A stretch of 64,000 nucleotides of DNA from Blastocystis hominis (taxonomy: Eukaryota > Sar > Bigyra > Opalinata > Blastocystidae), in NCBI RefSeq assembly GCF_000151665.1, contig NW_013171831.1, positions 1 to 64,000 of the forward strand, given 5' to 3'. Position numbers and translations under genes: made by a program. Shown here piece after piece: positions 10,583 through 22,290 of the stretch (the first letter of the stretch is position 1; the number at the start of each line of letters is the position of its first letter). Under the pieces are notes generated by a model that made no database searches, had not been told where the DNA came from, and was given only the letters and a program-made list of their open reading frames with translations.

Positions 10583-11836
10583 ATGTTATCAGTCAAAGCA
10601 GTACTTGCCAGATCCGGTGTGAAACCTCTATCTGGACCATTTGTGAAACCTATCCAGGCTCGATTCATGTGACATTGCGTGTTTGGAATAACCACCAGGT
10701 CGACCGAGGATCCGGATAGTTTTAGACCGTATCCCTTCATAGGGGTAAGAAATATTTGAGTCGCAGCATGTAGATTTGCGCTGATGATAAGCAGCGATTG
10801 AAGATAGAAAATCAGATCAATTCCTGCTGGAAGCCAGATTTTCCCGTGAAAGCACCGAAATTAATCACTCGCGAAGAGTAGTTTGCACTTTTCCGTAATC
10901 ATGTAGGTTTGACCTGGATCCACCAACATGGAAGACTCCTGAGGGCGTAGAATCTACAATTTATGGCTTACCGTCTAGGAACCAAGCTTCAACATCAATA
11001 ACTTCTACAATAACCTTCATACCCGCGTTTTAGGAAGAAATCTGCTATACTCACACGAGTTAAACAGTACCCAGAGTATCTTAAAGGAGAACTTTGCCGG
11101 CTTCCAGTCCGGACTTCTCTGCGTAGCCGACCGCCAAACGAACGGTCACGGCCGAACCAACAACAAATGGAACTCTCCCTACGGGTGTCTGATGTTCAGT
11201 TTCAAGACCTACATCGAGAATCAGCGCGACTTGCCTCTCCTTCAGTATCTCGCCACGCTCGTGATGTGCAGCTCTCTAGAAGCTGTGTACGATACGGGCG
11301 TAGCATATTCTCTGTGTATCTCCATGTATAGGACATGAACATCGGCATCAAGTGGCCGAACGATATTTACTACGACGGGCGGCTGAAAGTGGGCGGCGTG
11401 ATTTGCCAGTCTGCGTACACTGGAAAAATGTGGGATGTGACGATCGGAATCGGAATTAACATTTCGAACAAGCAGCCCACGACGTGTATGGATGAGATCG
11501 CATCGAAGCTGGAGAAGCGAGAAGTGTTTTTAGGGCGATCGACCGTTCTGGCTTCATTTTGTAACCAGTTCGTGGAGGCGATTCGGACGTTCCGTATGTA
11601 TGGGTTCGAACCGTTCATGAACGATTACTTGGATACTTGGCTGCACAATGAGGAGGTTGTGACGGTGGAGTCGGATCTCGATCCCGAGGATAAGTGCAAA
11701 GCTGTGATTACCGGGATCAGTCCATTGAGCGGAATGCTGTTGGCGAAGAAGGAGGATGGAAGCGTATTAGAGCTATATCCAGACACGCATTCCATGAATT
11801 TGATGGACAAGTTGATTTATAAGAAAAAACTCAATT
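10583..11836 (+). CDS. HLCS: Biotin-protein ligase (holocarboxylase synthetase), probably organelle-targeted
   Basis: Joins biotin to carboxylases through biotinyl-AMP. Five introns (10669-10698, 10745-10773, 10878-10906, 10947-10978, 11300-11331) give 367 residues. The BPL domain shows LNSTQSILKENF, the adenylate loop GHGRTNNKWNSPYG, KWPNDIYYDGRLKVGG and GIGINI, followed by the short C-terminal domain. The N-terminus (MLSVKAVLARSGVK...QARFMS) is basic, lacks acidic residues and resembles an import leader for the mitochondrion-related organelle. No stop codon is encoded at the functional end: the coding length is 3n+1, and the final T 11836 lies four bases before TGTTTGTT, so poly(A) would complete UAA. 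Reading on would only add a few residues ending CVCWN. Confidence 0.92.
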
Positions 11837-11840
11837 TGTG

Positions 11841-11848
11841 TGTTTGTT
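11841..11848 (+). terminator. TGTTTGTT poly(A) motif creating the biotin-ligase stop codon
   Basis: The motif begins five bases after T 11836, the first base of a codon. Cleavage there plus poly(A) makes UAA. The phase reads GTT TGT (Val-Cys) if translation is continued in the genomic frame. Confidence 0.8.
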
Positions 11849-12226
11849 GGAATTAAGAAGAGGGTGGTAGGGTGCGAAATAAAGAATAGGGTAGTTTGGA
11901 ATGTCGTGTTTCAGAGGGGAGAGGGTTGGATGGGATTTTCGTAGTTTGAATAGGATGTGAATGGTGCTATGATCCTGGAAATTCTGTGGTATCATCCAGC
12001 TTCTGAAATAACTGTATTTTGGAATGGATGGGGAGATAGAAAGTAAATTTTATATTTTTATGATTCCTACTTTACAAATATTTGATTTTTACCATGCAAT
12101 TCCTCATAACCTCATATATTTCGTCATTCTCGTGTTTCCCATGATACTCTCTCTCTCTCTCTTTCTCTGATTTCACACCTACTCCCAACCCCTCTTCAAC
12201 ACCCCAATCCCACTTCTTCCGTTTTC
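11849..12226. other. Intergenic region between convergent genes, with a CT microsatellite
   Basis: No gene is seen. A run of CT dinucleotides lies near 12150-12172. The region separates the 3' ends of the biotin ligase and eIF3b genes. Confidence 0.6.
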
Positions 12227-12234
12227 AACAAACA
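12227..12234 (-). terminator. TGTTTGTT poly(A) motif creating the eIF3b stop codon
   Basis: AACAAACA on the + strand. On the minus strand the motif begins five bases after T at 12239, which is the first base of a codon, so poly(A) would complete UAA. Confidence 0.75.
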
Positions 12235-12238
12235 CACA

Positions 12239-14551
12239 AACACGCCTCGTTCTTCAGTTCCAGCAGCTCCACTTCCTCCAAAACCTCTCTACACATCACT
12301 TCCCTTCCTTTCTCCCACATCTCCACCATCTCCTCTTCCTTGTCCTTCATCGCCTTTCTCTCGGCGTTCATCGCCTCCATCGTCTCCAGAATTCTCCGTC
12401 TCCGCTCTCTGAACGCATCGATCCATCCCAGCTTCTTCCGGATCTCGTCGATATGCTTCATGGCCTCCATCTGCACCATCTGCTTCTTATACTCCTTCTC
12501 CTTCGTCTCCAATTCGCTCTTCGCCTTCGCCTCCATCTCCTCCGTCACGCACTCCATCGGCCACGGACGGAACTGCAGCGTCAGGAACTGCGGCAGCCGC
12601 TTCTTCGCCACGCTCTCTCCGGTCACATCCCACACATCGAACCCGTTCTCGTACTACTCATCATCCCTTCTCCCTTTAAAAAAACCCACGTCCTGCTTGT
12701 TCTCCTTCGAGTAGCACGACGACGTCACGCAGAAATGCCCGTTCGGCGACCACGCCACGTCCGTGCAGCTACCCATCACTCCTCCCCGCGGGAATCACCT
12801 GAAATGCTCCTGCTCCTTCAGCGACATCCGCGCCGAAACGTCCCAGAACTCCAGTTTCCCCCGCAGCGACGTCTGTTCCTCATCGAACTCCATTCCCTAC
12901 CCCCAGACCCGCCAGCAGAATGTAGTTCCCCGCGGGAGACCAGTAGAGACGGTTGCACGCGCGGTTCGGAATCGTATCTCATGAAACGCCCGCCCCAATC
13001 CTACAGAGTTTGGTGAGCTCGTGCTTCTTCGGCTTTCCGGGCTCCATTCCCGCGGTAACCGCGTAGAACGAAACGTTGTGCTGCGCCTTGGCGTTGGTGG
13101 TGAGCAGCGCGAAGCGCTGGTCGTCGTTCTCCCACTCCAGCGCGTCCACGGCCTCCTCCATCTGCAGGGTCTACGTTGAAACGCCCCTCCTCCACGACCT
13201 CCACCGGGAGATTCCGCAGCGCCACGCGGACCAGCGAGATCTGGTAGAAGAGCGTCTTGGCTCGCCGGTTGGCCTTGCGCGCGACCACGAGGGCGAGCGC
13301 GGATCCCCGCGGGGACCACGCGAGGCGGAGCTGCTGGACGTTGTTGAGAGAGACGGACTGGAGCATGCGGCCCTGCTGGACGTCGAGCAGCACCACGGTG
13401 GCGGGCTTGCTCTCCGTCTCGGGGATCACGTAGCTCAGAATGGCGCCGGTGGGCGACCAGGCGAAGTCGGCGATCGACGGCACGCCGAAGCAGGCCTGGC
13501 GGAGCAGGCGGAAGTCGGGGAGCGAGAACCTAGGCGGTCAGGCCTGAGGATAGCACGCACAGACCGATGCCGTTGCTGCCCTTCACGGCGAGGAACTGCT
13601 CGTTGGCGGAGAAGGCGAAGGACGGCCAGTGCGGGTCGGTGCAGGGGAAGCGGCGCAGCAGATGATTGGTCGCCACGTCCCACACAGCGACAGCGTCTTT
13701 GGCGGAGGCGCCCGTCGCGCCGTTCCAGGTCAGCGCGTAGCGCTCGTGGCGGCTGAAGAGCACGCGCTTGACGTCCTTGTGGGGCAGACGGCCGCACTCG
13801 CAGAAGGAGGAGCCGCTGTGGAGCATGATGCCTTGGCCGTGGTAGGTGACCACGTAGGTGCCCAGAGGGCTCCATTCGATGGGCGGCTGCGAACAGGCGA
13901 GGTCGTTCTTGCCGTCGTGTGCAAGCTGTGGCGAGGGAGAGTCGCACCAGTACACTTCTACTTGGTCTTTGTACCGGATGAGGAATTGGTCGCGTTGGAA
14001 TGCGTCTTGCATCCACGAATGTAGACCGCTTCTAGGATACATCGAAACATCGATAATGAGAAATACGGGGTAGAGGCGAGCTTCTTCAACGGGGCAAACG
14101 ATTCTTTGTTGGGTAACTCCATTGTGTTGGGATCTTGAAGAGAATCGACGATATCCGCATAACTATATAAATGGAATGTGTGAAGTTTATCCATAGGTGT
14201 GTTATGAAGTCCAGAAATCACTTTCTTTGCTTCCTCAGGACTCGCCATCTCGAAAAGAGCAGCTCTACACACAATTGTTAGTTCATTCAATTCTAATATG
14301 CAACACAAATCTTACCCATAGCTTTTCCCCGTCTCTGGATCGATAGGTATGAAAATGTCGTTCTTGACCACAGAACCGAAGGGTTGAATTTTCTTTAGTA
14401 AGAACAATCGCAGCTTCTTTGCTTTCTCTTCATCAACGACTGCAATTCCATCCATGACGACAAGAGAGGAAGTATCACAAATTGGCTTGATCTCTTCGCT
14501 CGTGATGAATTTGGCTTTCTCTCCTAGTGCTGCTTGAACGTCCAAGACCAT
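12239..14551 (-). CDS. EIF3B: Translation initiation factor eIF3 subunit b (Prt1)
   Basis: Scaffold of the eIF3 complex that binds the 40S subunit. From the N-terminus: a short leader, an RRM (LVVMDGIAVVDEEKAKKL... with GKSYG and ALFEMASPEEAKK), then the eIF3b beta-propeller with WSPLGTYVVTYH, FAFSANEQFLAVK, FAWSPTGAILSY, YWSPAGNYILLAG and VAWSPNGHFCVT, and a charged C-terminal helix with a KKLGWIDAFRERRRRI core. Eight introns fit: 14265-14315 (51 nt), 14032-14066, 13530-13560, 13171-13198, about 12980-13006 (27 nt), a 22-nt one near 12890, 12769-12798 and 12654-12689. The total is 684 residues plus a final T (3n+1), so the stop is made by poly(A). Confidence 0.93.
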
Positions 14552-15879
14552 TGTTTGGTAAATAAGCAATAATCGAAAAGTGTCGAAATCTGGACTATTT
14601 ATGGAAAGGTAAAAAATGGAGGAATAGCTTCTAAAGGACACGAATTAAATAGAGAATCGAGATGGAAAGAGAAGGATATGTCTTGGAGAGTTCTAGATGA
14701 TGAGAATGGAATAGGAATAGAGAGAAAGCTGTCAAGGAAATTGCTTTGTTAACTTGAACTTGTTAGTAGTATAAATGTGGTTAAACAATTGAAATCGATC
14801 CTATGAAGTGAGATTAGTGCAAGCAATGCTAATTGTAATACTTTTTTTGTAAATAGTGGACAGAAAATAGAATGTAAATGATATGAACAAGATACATAAG
14901 CTTATGAGCAACCCCGAATTTACAGAGTACTGAAAAGTAGCTGTTTGAGTGAGTTTACTTTAAGAATTGAGTCATTTTTACTGGATGATTAGAGATACAG
15001 ACGCTTATGTAGATACTGGTTCAACTTTGTAATCTACAGTCATATTTGGTATGCTCAATTGATCGTAGGAAAGCACAGCGTTGATACTCAATTCTTATTA
15101 GAAGAAATGAAATAGGTGAAGTGATTGAAAGTAGGACTATATCGAAAACAATAGCGAACTGAATAGGAACAAATCAATGTGGATATTATACTGATTTCTT
15201 TGTGTGTACTATGAATAGGTTCAAGAGATACAACCAACATCACACATTGTTACTCTAGTTATAATAATATGCAAGTGGAAGGATCAAGTGAATGATTCTA
15301 TAGATTTGAAAACAAAAGAATCCACTTCGATTCTTTTTCAATTCAATTATTTCTTTACTATTCTATTTATCATAATACAATCGTTGAGGGGATTAATAAT
15401 GAACAACTGATATCGAATTTCTACACTTAGAAAGTTTAACTGTTCACTATCCAATTACCTTTGAGATATGTTAAATTCTGTACAACACGCACAAATCGGA
15501 GCGAAAAAACGAATTCTTTCTAATTATATATATATATATTAATAGGAATTTCCAACTCTAGTTATAAAAACAATATATAATACAATTTATTACGATCCAG
15601 TTCATATACTTGGATGTCTCAATTCACGCACTCACTATCTGGTGATTTGTCAAAGAAAATACATATCTATTTCGTACATTGAACTGTACTGAATTGCCTC
15701 AGCTTACTTTTCTATTGTTTATGTATTTTCACTCTTTATTCGTAAAATTGATTACACAAAGGATTGGAACATGCTCTTTAAACCTATCTGAGTTGTGATG
15801 ATGGAAAAGAGTCAATCGATGATTGGATCCTAAATTAATAGCCAAAAAATGAAGATAAGGGGTTTGGAACAAACGAGCA
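14552..15879. other. Large AT-rich intergenic region, no gene seen
   Basis: About 1.3 kb with no reading frame or RNA gene that I can support. It lies upstream of eIF3b and downstream of the MORN-LRR gene A. It is unusually long for this genome, so a missed non-coding RNA is possible. Confidence 0.55.
15868..15875 (-). terminator. CGTTTGTT, variant poly(A) motif of MORN-LRR gene A
   Basis: AACAAACG on the + strand. It stands four bases after a T that opens a codon and reads GTT TGT in the gene frame, the same arrangement as at the other poly(A)-made stops, but with C in place of the first T. Confidence 0.5.
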
Positions 15880-18257
15880 AAGTAAACATTGAATAAACAA
15901 TAATAATAAAAATAATATTGATTGGAATGTGTAGATTAATAACTGGAATTACATATTGATCTAGACAAGATTGGAGAGAATGGGGGAAACATCTATGAAT
16001 GAAATCAAATCTATCAAGATTACTCCAAATTGATTTCTCTGTCCATATTACATTTTGGAACGAATGAGGTAGCTCGACATTTATAAGATTTGGAATATCT
16101 AAATACGATCAATTTCAATTATTAATGACTACTTTCCAGTGTTACATAACGAACCTGATCGAAACTATATCCCGCGGATTCAATGTATCTCAGCTTTAAA
16201 AGATCTACATTCAATCATGTCGAATCATTTCATTCTCACTTCGCATTGTCAAGGAACATGATTTTCTATTTCTTCCTTGGAGTGCATATTCACCGAGTTG
16301 AATGGATTCTAATGATGGAATATCTACATCAATCATTTCATTCGAATTCATTCAATACTTTCCATTATTGTTGTTAAGGATTCACGGAATGCTTCATCGC
16401 CTAATGTAATGGATTGTAGATTTGGAAGATCTATGCATTATCCAAATATTCAATATCATATCATTACCTCCAATCTCAAAAGAACCATCATGAAATGCAC
16501 TTTCACCTAATGTAATGGATTCTAGCTTTGGAAGATCTATGCATTATCCAAATATTCAATATCATATCAATACCTCGAATTACAAATGAACTACCAAGGA
16601 AATTGCATGACCTACTTCCAATTGTACCAATTTGAATGGATTGTAATCGTGGTAGATTCTTCAATTCAAAGTCTCCTCCAAAATCAGTGAAACTATATTT
16701 ACCAATTTCTATCGATTCCAATGACTCACAATTCAATATGTGGAATGATTTCGATTCATCATTTCCATACCAAGTAGGTATCTGAGTAAATGAACTCTCA
16801 CCAATGCTCAAAGATTTCAATCCTTTCATGTGCTTGATTTTGAATGTCTTGACATTTGTAAAGCAAAAATTCTCAATATCTATATACCATAATTTCGGGT
16901 AATTAGATATTTCAAAGTATAAGAAATGTTTTCCACTGTTACTTGGAACATAATACCTTCCATCGAGAATACTGATTCCGTGTGGTCCTTTAATGATATA
17001 ACTAATAATACTGATAATCATGATAATAGTAATAGATACCATTGTTAACACATAGCTATTCTTCAGTAAAAATATGCCTATTCTCTTCATTGTTAATGTG
17101 CATGATTTGCTATTATTATTATTATTATCATCATTGTTCTTGTTCGCATTATTATCGACAACCACTTTGACATTTATTTCATCTTCGATAAAAGGAGCGA
17201 TACTCTTTTCAGGACCATTCGAGAATTTCCAACGCTTGCATAGATACCATAAGACAATAAGGGCAACGATAATACCGAAATAAAAGTTGATCATTAGACA
17301 TATTATATATACTACAAAAAGAAGAACGATTTTCAAAATGTGAGTAATCAACACTCTCTTTAACAAATTTCCCATTATCCACTCTGTTTCTTTTGAACTT
17401 ATTGGAAGGCCATTCTTGTAGCATGTTCCCTTTCCATGACGTACATTATCCTTATACATTCCCTTAAATATAATTGTTTCTCCATCAGCGTCATACTCTG
17501 TTCCAGCTCCATTTCTTGGATAGTTTTGTTCCAAAGAATCCAAATATCCTCCCTCATACACTCTTACACCATCTAAATACTCTATCATTGTAGCATCACC
17601 CTTGAACTGTTTCCATGCTATTACTTCGATTCCATTATCCCAATGACTCACTCGCGAAATCTTACCATTTTCAAAGAAATAGCACATACCATCATATTTC
17701 CCTTGATAATCTACTTGGAAAACGCGTCGAAATCGGCTGTTTTCGTCCATTTCTTTCCAATAATCCCTACCCATTTCAAGGAAAGGAGAACAGTTTAACT
17801 TATTGCCTGTATCATATAATCCGTCGTATATCTCATTCCCTTGTTCATCATATTCCGTTCCTCTTCCATGTCGATAACCATTCTTGAGATAACCATCATA
17901 GAAAAGGCTTCCAGACTGGTAATACAGTTTACAAAATCCAGTCATTTCACCTTGAGAATACCGGAGTTTGGCGATTACTACATTTGTTGGAGTTATGATT
18001 GTAGCATCTCCGTTTAGTTTGCCATCCCACATTTGTGAATGGATCGTATATCCCTGATGTGGAGCGCCTGTGCGAATGATGACCTTATTTCCATTCTTTG
18101 ATATGATTTCACTGATAGGAAATTGATTGGAAATGCACCAGTTCCAAATTTCAGTCCCGTTATCGTCATCTTGGTCATTCACAACAGATTGACTTAGAGG
18201 TGACACATTCATCTTTATCATCTCTATATCTGTATGATCATCACAATTTTGATTCAT
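15880..18257 (-). CDS. MORN-repeat / transmembrane / leucine-rich-repeat protein A
   Basis: An unrecognised membrane protein of about 733 residues. The N-terminal 290 residues hold MORN-type repeats (GFCKLYYQSGSLFYDG, GRGTEYDEQGNEIYDG, GKGTCYKNGLP). Then come two or three hydrophobic helices (LLFVVYIICLMINFYFGIIV; VSITIIMIISIISYII) split by an Asn-rich loop, and a C-terminal LRR domain of the BspA kind with units like DLPNLQSITLGDEAF. The LRR part is encoded by small exons joined by introns at 16537-16573, 16431-16467 and three further ones between 16380 and 16080 (34-37 nt), all in phase 1. A hydrophobic stretch near the C-terminus may be another membrane segment. The coding length is 3n+1. 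It is paralogous to the gene at 54967. Function unknown; a surface or vesicle protein is an inference. Confidence 0.8.
16431..16573 (-). repeat. Duplicated LRR exon with nearly identical flanking introns
   Basis: Two 37-base introns, 16431-16467 and 16537-16573, differ at about two positions, and the LRR exon between them matches its neighbour (LPKLESITLGESAF and LPNLQSITLGDEAF). The intron was therefore copied together with the repeat unit, and recently. Confidence 0.85.
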
Positions 18258-18868
18258 TATTAGTATAAATATGAGTGAATTTTATTTTGGCTCAAAATAG
18301 ATTCGGTTTGGTTTCTATTTATACAAACTCATCTGACTACTGTTCAACTATTAATTCACAATATCAGCACTATTTCTATGGAAAGAAAAAGGGAAAGTGG
18401 ATTATACTTAAGGAATACTATGATTATTGTATAGATAATAGAATATACAGCATTTCAAGACTTTATTTACTCAAGTGACTCATAGTTAACCATGGAAACA
18501 ATATTACTGTACTGATGAAATAGGATTCAAAGACTTTTTTGATGTGTTCGGGTAGTGAGAATATATCTAATTCGTATTTTTACTATTTATTATTTACCAA
18601 CGTAAAATTCAGATTTTGAGGCAGACAATTGACATTAGCCTCTGATTAAACAACAGTCAAAGTGAACCATTGCCATATTGCACATGCTCGTATTTCTTCT
18701 ATTTTCAAATATTTCTAAGATATCACCGCAAACTTGAGTTAATGTGGTATCATATGAAACGCACTTATGGATAGAAAGCTATACTCAGCCGTCTAGAAGC
18801 AAAAATAGAAAACAATACCACTTCACTCCACTACCTATCGGTTCACCACTTTTACAACAAACAAACAA
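18258..18868. other. Intergenic region, no feature seen
   Basis: AT-rich. One 67-codon plus-strand frame (18275-18478) has no recognisable content, so I do not call it. The region probably holds the promoter of MORN-LRR gene A. Confidence 0.55.
18856..18867 (-). terminator. Doubled TGTTTGTT poly(A) motif of POLD1
   Basis: The minus strand reads TAG TTGTTTGTTTGTTG, so two overlapping motif copies follow the encoded stop within a few bases. The 3' UTR is close to zero. Confidence 0.75.
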
Positions 18869-21800
18869 CTATTCACTAAATCGCTCCAGTTTCTTTGTAG
18901 ATACATCCAATTCATGTCGAATCTTCTCACGCTGATAGTAAATCGGGCAATCCTTATTTCCACAAATAATACTCTTATGCAAGCTGTTCTGACATCGCTG
19001 GCAAGTCGTCCACAGTTCGCAGAACTGTCGTTGCTGCAACTCCACCTGCATTGCAGTTTCGATGTAATGAGCGCTTTCGAACGATTTGCAGTTCGAGCAC
19101 ACCGCTCCTTTCTGCAGCGGACGCTTACAGTGCATACACGTGTTCTTTCGCTTCACAAACTGTCCAATCCCCGAGTTCTGAACCACCACCACCTTCTTCA
19201 CGTTCATATGCTCGCCTTTGAACAGCTCATCCAACGTATGATTCTTCAAAACAGCGAAAATCCGCTCGATGGGACCCCGCAGCTGATGTTCCAAATACCA
19301 ATTCACATCGATTTGGAGGTTGTTTTCGAGCACATAAATCGGATCTTCGCTCTTCGTGTACGCCTTGGCTCCTTTGTCTTTTTCAATAATCACATACGCA
19401 ACGCGATCTCCCACTTTCGGAGCACTTCCAGGATCGCGCTGCGCCATTCGTTTCGCCAATTCCACATGCGCTGCTTTCGCTTTGTATCCTTTTCCATCAT
19501 CATCCGCTTTCTTTCCCAGCGCCTTCGTGATTACCAGCAATGAAATATCGATCTGGTTCTGAAGCAACGCGGAGAGCGTGCTCTTCACGTACTCCACAGC
19601 GTCCTCCGGCGATCGGTCGATTAGCAGCTTCTTCAAGCACGTGTCCACGAGGATTCGCACCAATCGGCAATTGTCTCGACGCACGGTTTCGATTCCCTTC
19701 GCGTCCAACTTGTCCCATTTCTCCGGCTTCGTCCAAAACAAGCCTGCGTAGCGCTTCTTGTTCATGAGGAGATAAGGGAAATAGACTTTCTCGAATTCTA
19801 ATCGAACGGGGTCTGGGAAGAATCCAGAGACATACTCAGCCGCTTCTTTGCCAAGTTTCATCGCTTCCTCCACCGTCTTCACGCCGAATTTCACCATCAC
19901 CGAATCCGTATCTCCGTACACAATCATCGCATCGTGCTCATAGCCGTTCTTTATGCAGTAGCGCTCCATCACTTTCCTCTGGGTCATTTCAATCATCGCA
20001 CGCCCATAGGACGTCACTGTGCGCGAAATCGCAAGACACGGAAGCTGACCGACCGTGGCTCCAGTGAATCCGTACACCGAATTCGCACTCACTTTCAATG
20101 CTAACTGCCGTCCATTCTGCACAGCCTTCTTTAAAGGATCTGTTTCCTTCGCCATGTCTTTCTTTGCCACTTTACGAGCAGCGAGTAATTCGCGCAGAAT
20201 GATCGGAAGCACGCCTTCGCGCTCCGACTTCTTTAAGAATCGATTGCCTGTCGGCGATCTCTCCACGCGCGACTCGTCGATCTCCATCGAATCCGGGATG
20301 AGCGTGGAGTAACAAATATTGTGAGCGATCATAATCGATGGATACAGCGATGCAAAGTCCAGCGTCGCGATCGGCTCTTCGTAATAGCCCTTCTTCGGCT
20401 CGATCACCGTCGCGCCTTCGTATTTCTCGCTCTGATTCGAGCGGTCCAACGTCGGAATGATGTATCCCAGCTGCAAACTCTTTCGATGAATCATCGACAA
20501 CACTTTGATCTGCTGGCCGCGCGAGAGCAGCATGTTAATCGGAACGCCCGTCACGCGAGCCATTTCCACTTGGTTAATGATCACATTCAGCTTATCGAGC
20601 AGCTGCTGCGGCAGCCAGGCGTCCTTGACGCAGTAGGAGGCGATTCGCTGGCGAGTCACATCGTCTCCGTTAAACAGTTCTTTGATTTGATTGTATTTCA
20701 CGTCTTCTTTGGTTTGGCCCAAGAACTCGCTGGAAACGTTGTTGAGTGTGTAGCTGGAGAGTTTGTATTCGCGACGAACGAACTGCATTACGTCGAAGAT
20801 TAAGCGGCCAGCGATATTCGTATCGATGTTTTCGTGGGTGCCGTACGCGGCAGAAGAAAACGTTGAGGTCGTGCAGCGTGCGAATTCGCCCTTCACACGT
20901 CCTAGCAAATCGAACTCTTTCACTTTCAGTGTGGCGGCTCGCTTTCGGAGATAGTCGATATCGAAGTTTTGAATGTTGTATCCCGTGATAATATCGGCGT
21001 CACAAGCCACTAAATACTTGGACCAGGCCGCCAGCATGTCTTTTTCGTCCTCGAAACAATACACATCCACTCCAGGAATCGAAGCACATCCGCGCAGCGT
21101 GAACACAGACTTGAACAGCGGCTCTGTCGATCCCTACTGTCCAAATCCATCGCCATTCGCACTTGCTCCGTCACGACGTTCGCGATCGTGATCACAGCGT
21201 CCTTCTCGGGCGAAGGAAACCCGCCTTCTTCCGCACAGCACTCGATATCAAACGAGAGGATGCGGAACGGCGCGATCAGACTGAAATCGTCCTTTGTGGG
21301 AAGCGAGACGACGTCCGAACAGATCACATCGCATTCATATTGGCACATCGTTCGCTATTCGTCATCTCACAATGCAATAATTTGCCTTTTCGGAGGGAGA
21401 AAGGAGGCGATAGTTCCCAGGGTTCAGCTGCAGCCAGTTGCACCCAACGATGTTGTGATCCACCATGTATCGGAGGACGAAGGGCAGCTTGGCTTCGAAG
21501 ATTTGGTGGTAGAACAAGTCCTGATTGCCGTAGGATTGGGGCTGCGAACGCGGCTCCGAGCCGGTTCCGAGCAGCTTTTCTTCCTTCCGCTTCCGATAAT
21601 TCTTAAACTCGGACGCTCTGGTTCCTTGCTGGGCGTGAAGAATGTGGAAGAAAATAAAACTCTGAACACTTCGCGAGCGAGCGTTACATCGTTCGGGAAC
21701 TGCATGATCACTTTCATGTAGGTCTGGTCGTGTTCCTGGTAAAAGTAGATGCTTTTGTGTTTGCACAACTCTACATCGAGGACTTTGCCCTTCACTTTTC

Positions 21801-22290
21801 CTGCATTCTGAAGTTTTTCGGTCATATAAGCAACCAAATCCTCTCGATCGGATTCTTCATACAGCGGGTGTTTGGTAATATAAAAGTAGCGATGAAGGAG
21901 TACTCGAGTGGGAGATAGCGAAGGATATATATGGAAGGAAATTGTGAACATTGCAACACACGCTGAATCCCTCTCTAGTAATTCCATAAAAACGGATAAC
22001 AGGGGACAAGTACTATACGGTCATTGAATTCAAATAAAGAACAAACGCTTTCGAAGTCAACTTCGACTTTGCTATCGCTGACTCGTTTCATCATCATTCC
22101 ATCATATCTAACGAATGATAGGAAACACGAATGACACGCACAAATCAACACTCATCCACTCAAACGCTATGGTATCCTGTTGGTCACTAAGAGCAGGTGC
22201 ATCTTTTCTGCGTATCCTTTGTTCTCCAAGAAATCTGTTTAGTGTTGGATTATACGTGTCATACTCTGTTTTCGTCAACACTCTACGCAT
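18869..22290 (-). CDS. POLD1: DNA polymerase delta catalytic subunit
   Basis: Replicative lagging-strand polymerase with proofreading. Visible motifs: N-terminal [28 protein letters not shown], ExoI LSFDIECC, Exo[14 protein letters not shown], Exo[12 protein letters not shown], polymerase motif [15 protein letters not shown], motif [14 protein letters not shown], motif C YGDTDS, and the two C-terminal cysteine clusters ([36 protein letters not shown]), of which CysB binds 4Fe-4S. Introns: 22108-22141, 22013-22046, 21855-21903, 21629-21660, 21355-21370 (only 16 nt) and 21134-21162. Spliced length is 3228 bases, 1075 residues, near the family norm of 1100. Stop TAG at 18869-18871. Confidence 0.95.

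Noticed and set aside
11837-11856. Encoded C-terminus ...CVCWN of the biotin ligase
   Set aside because: The residues come from reading through the TGTTTGTT motif, and the length arithmetic fits a poly(A)-made stop at 11836.
13076-14024. Long plus-strand frames (13076-13756, 13629-14024)
   Set aside because: They lie antisense to eIF3b exons and have no recognisable content.
18275-18478. 67-codon plus-strand frame
   Set aside because: No domain, no intron pattern and no poly(A) motif. Probably chance in AT-rich DNA.
21730-21987. ATG at 21987 as start of DNA polymerase delta
   Set aside because: Upstream exons in another frame carry conserved POLD1 sequence ([19 protein letters not shown]) and splice in, so the start is at 22290.
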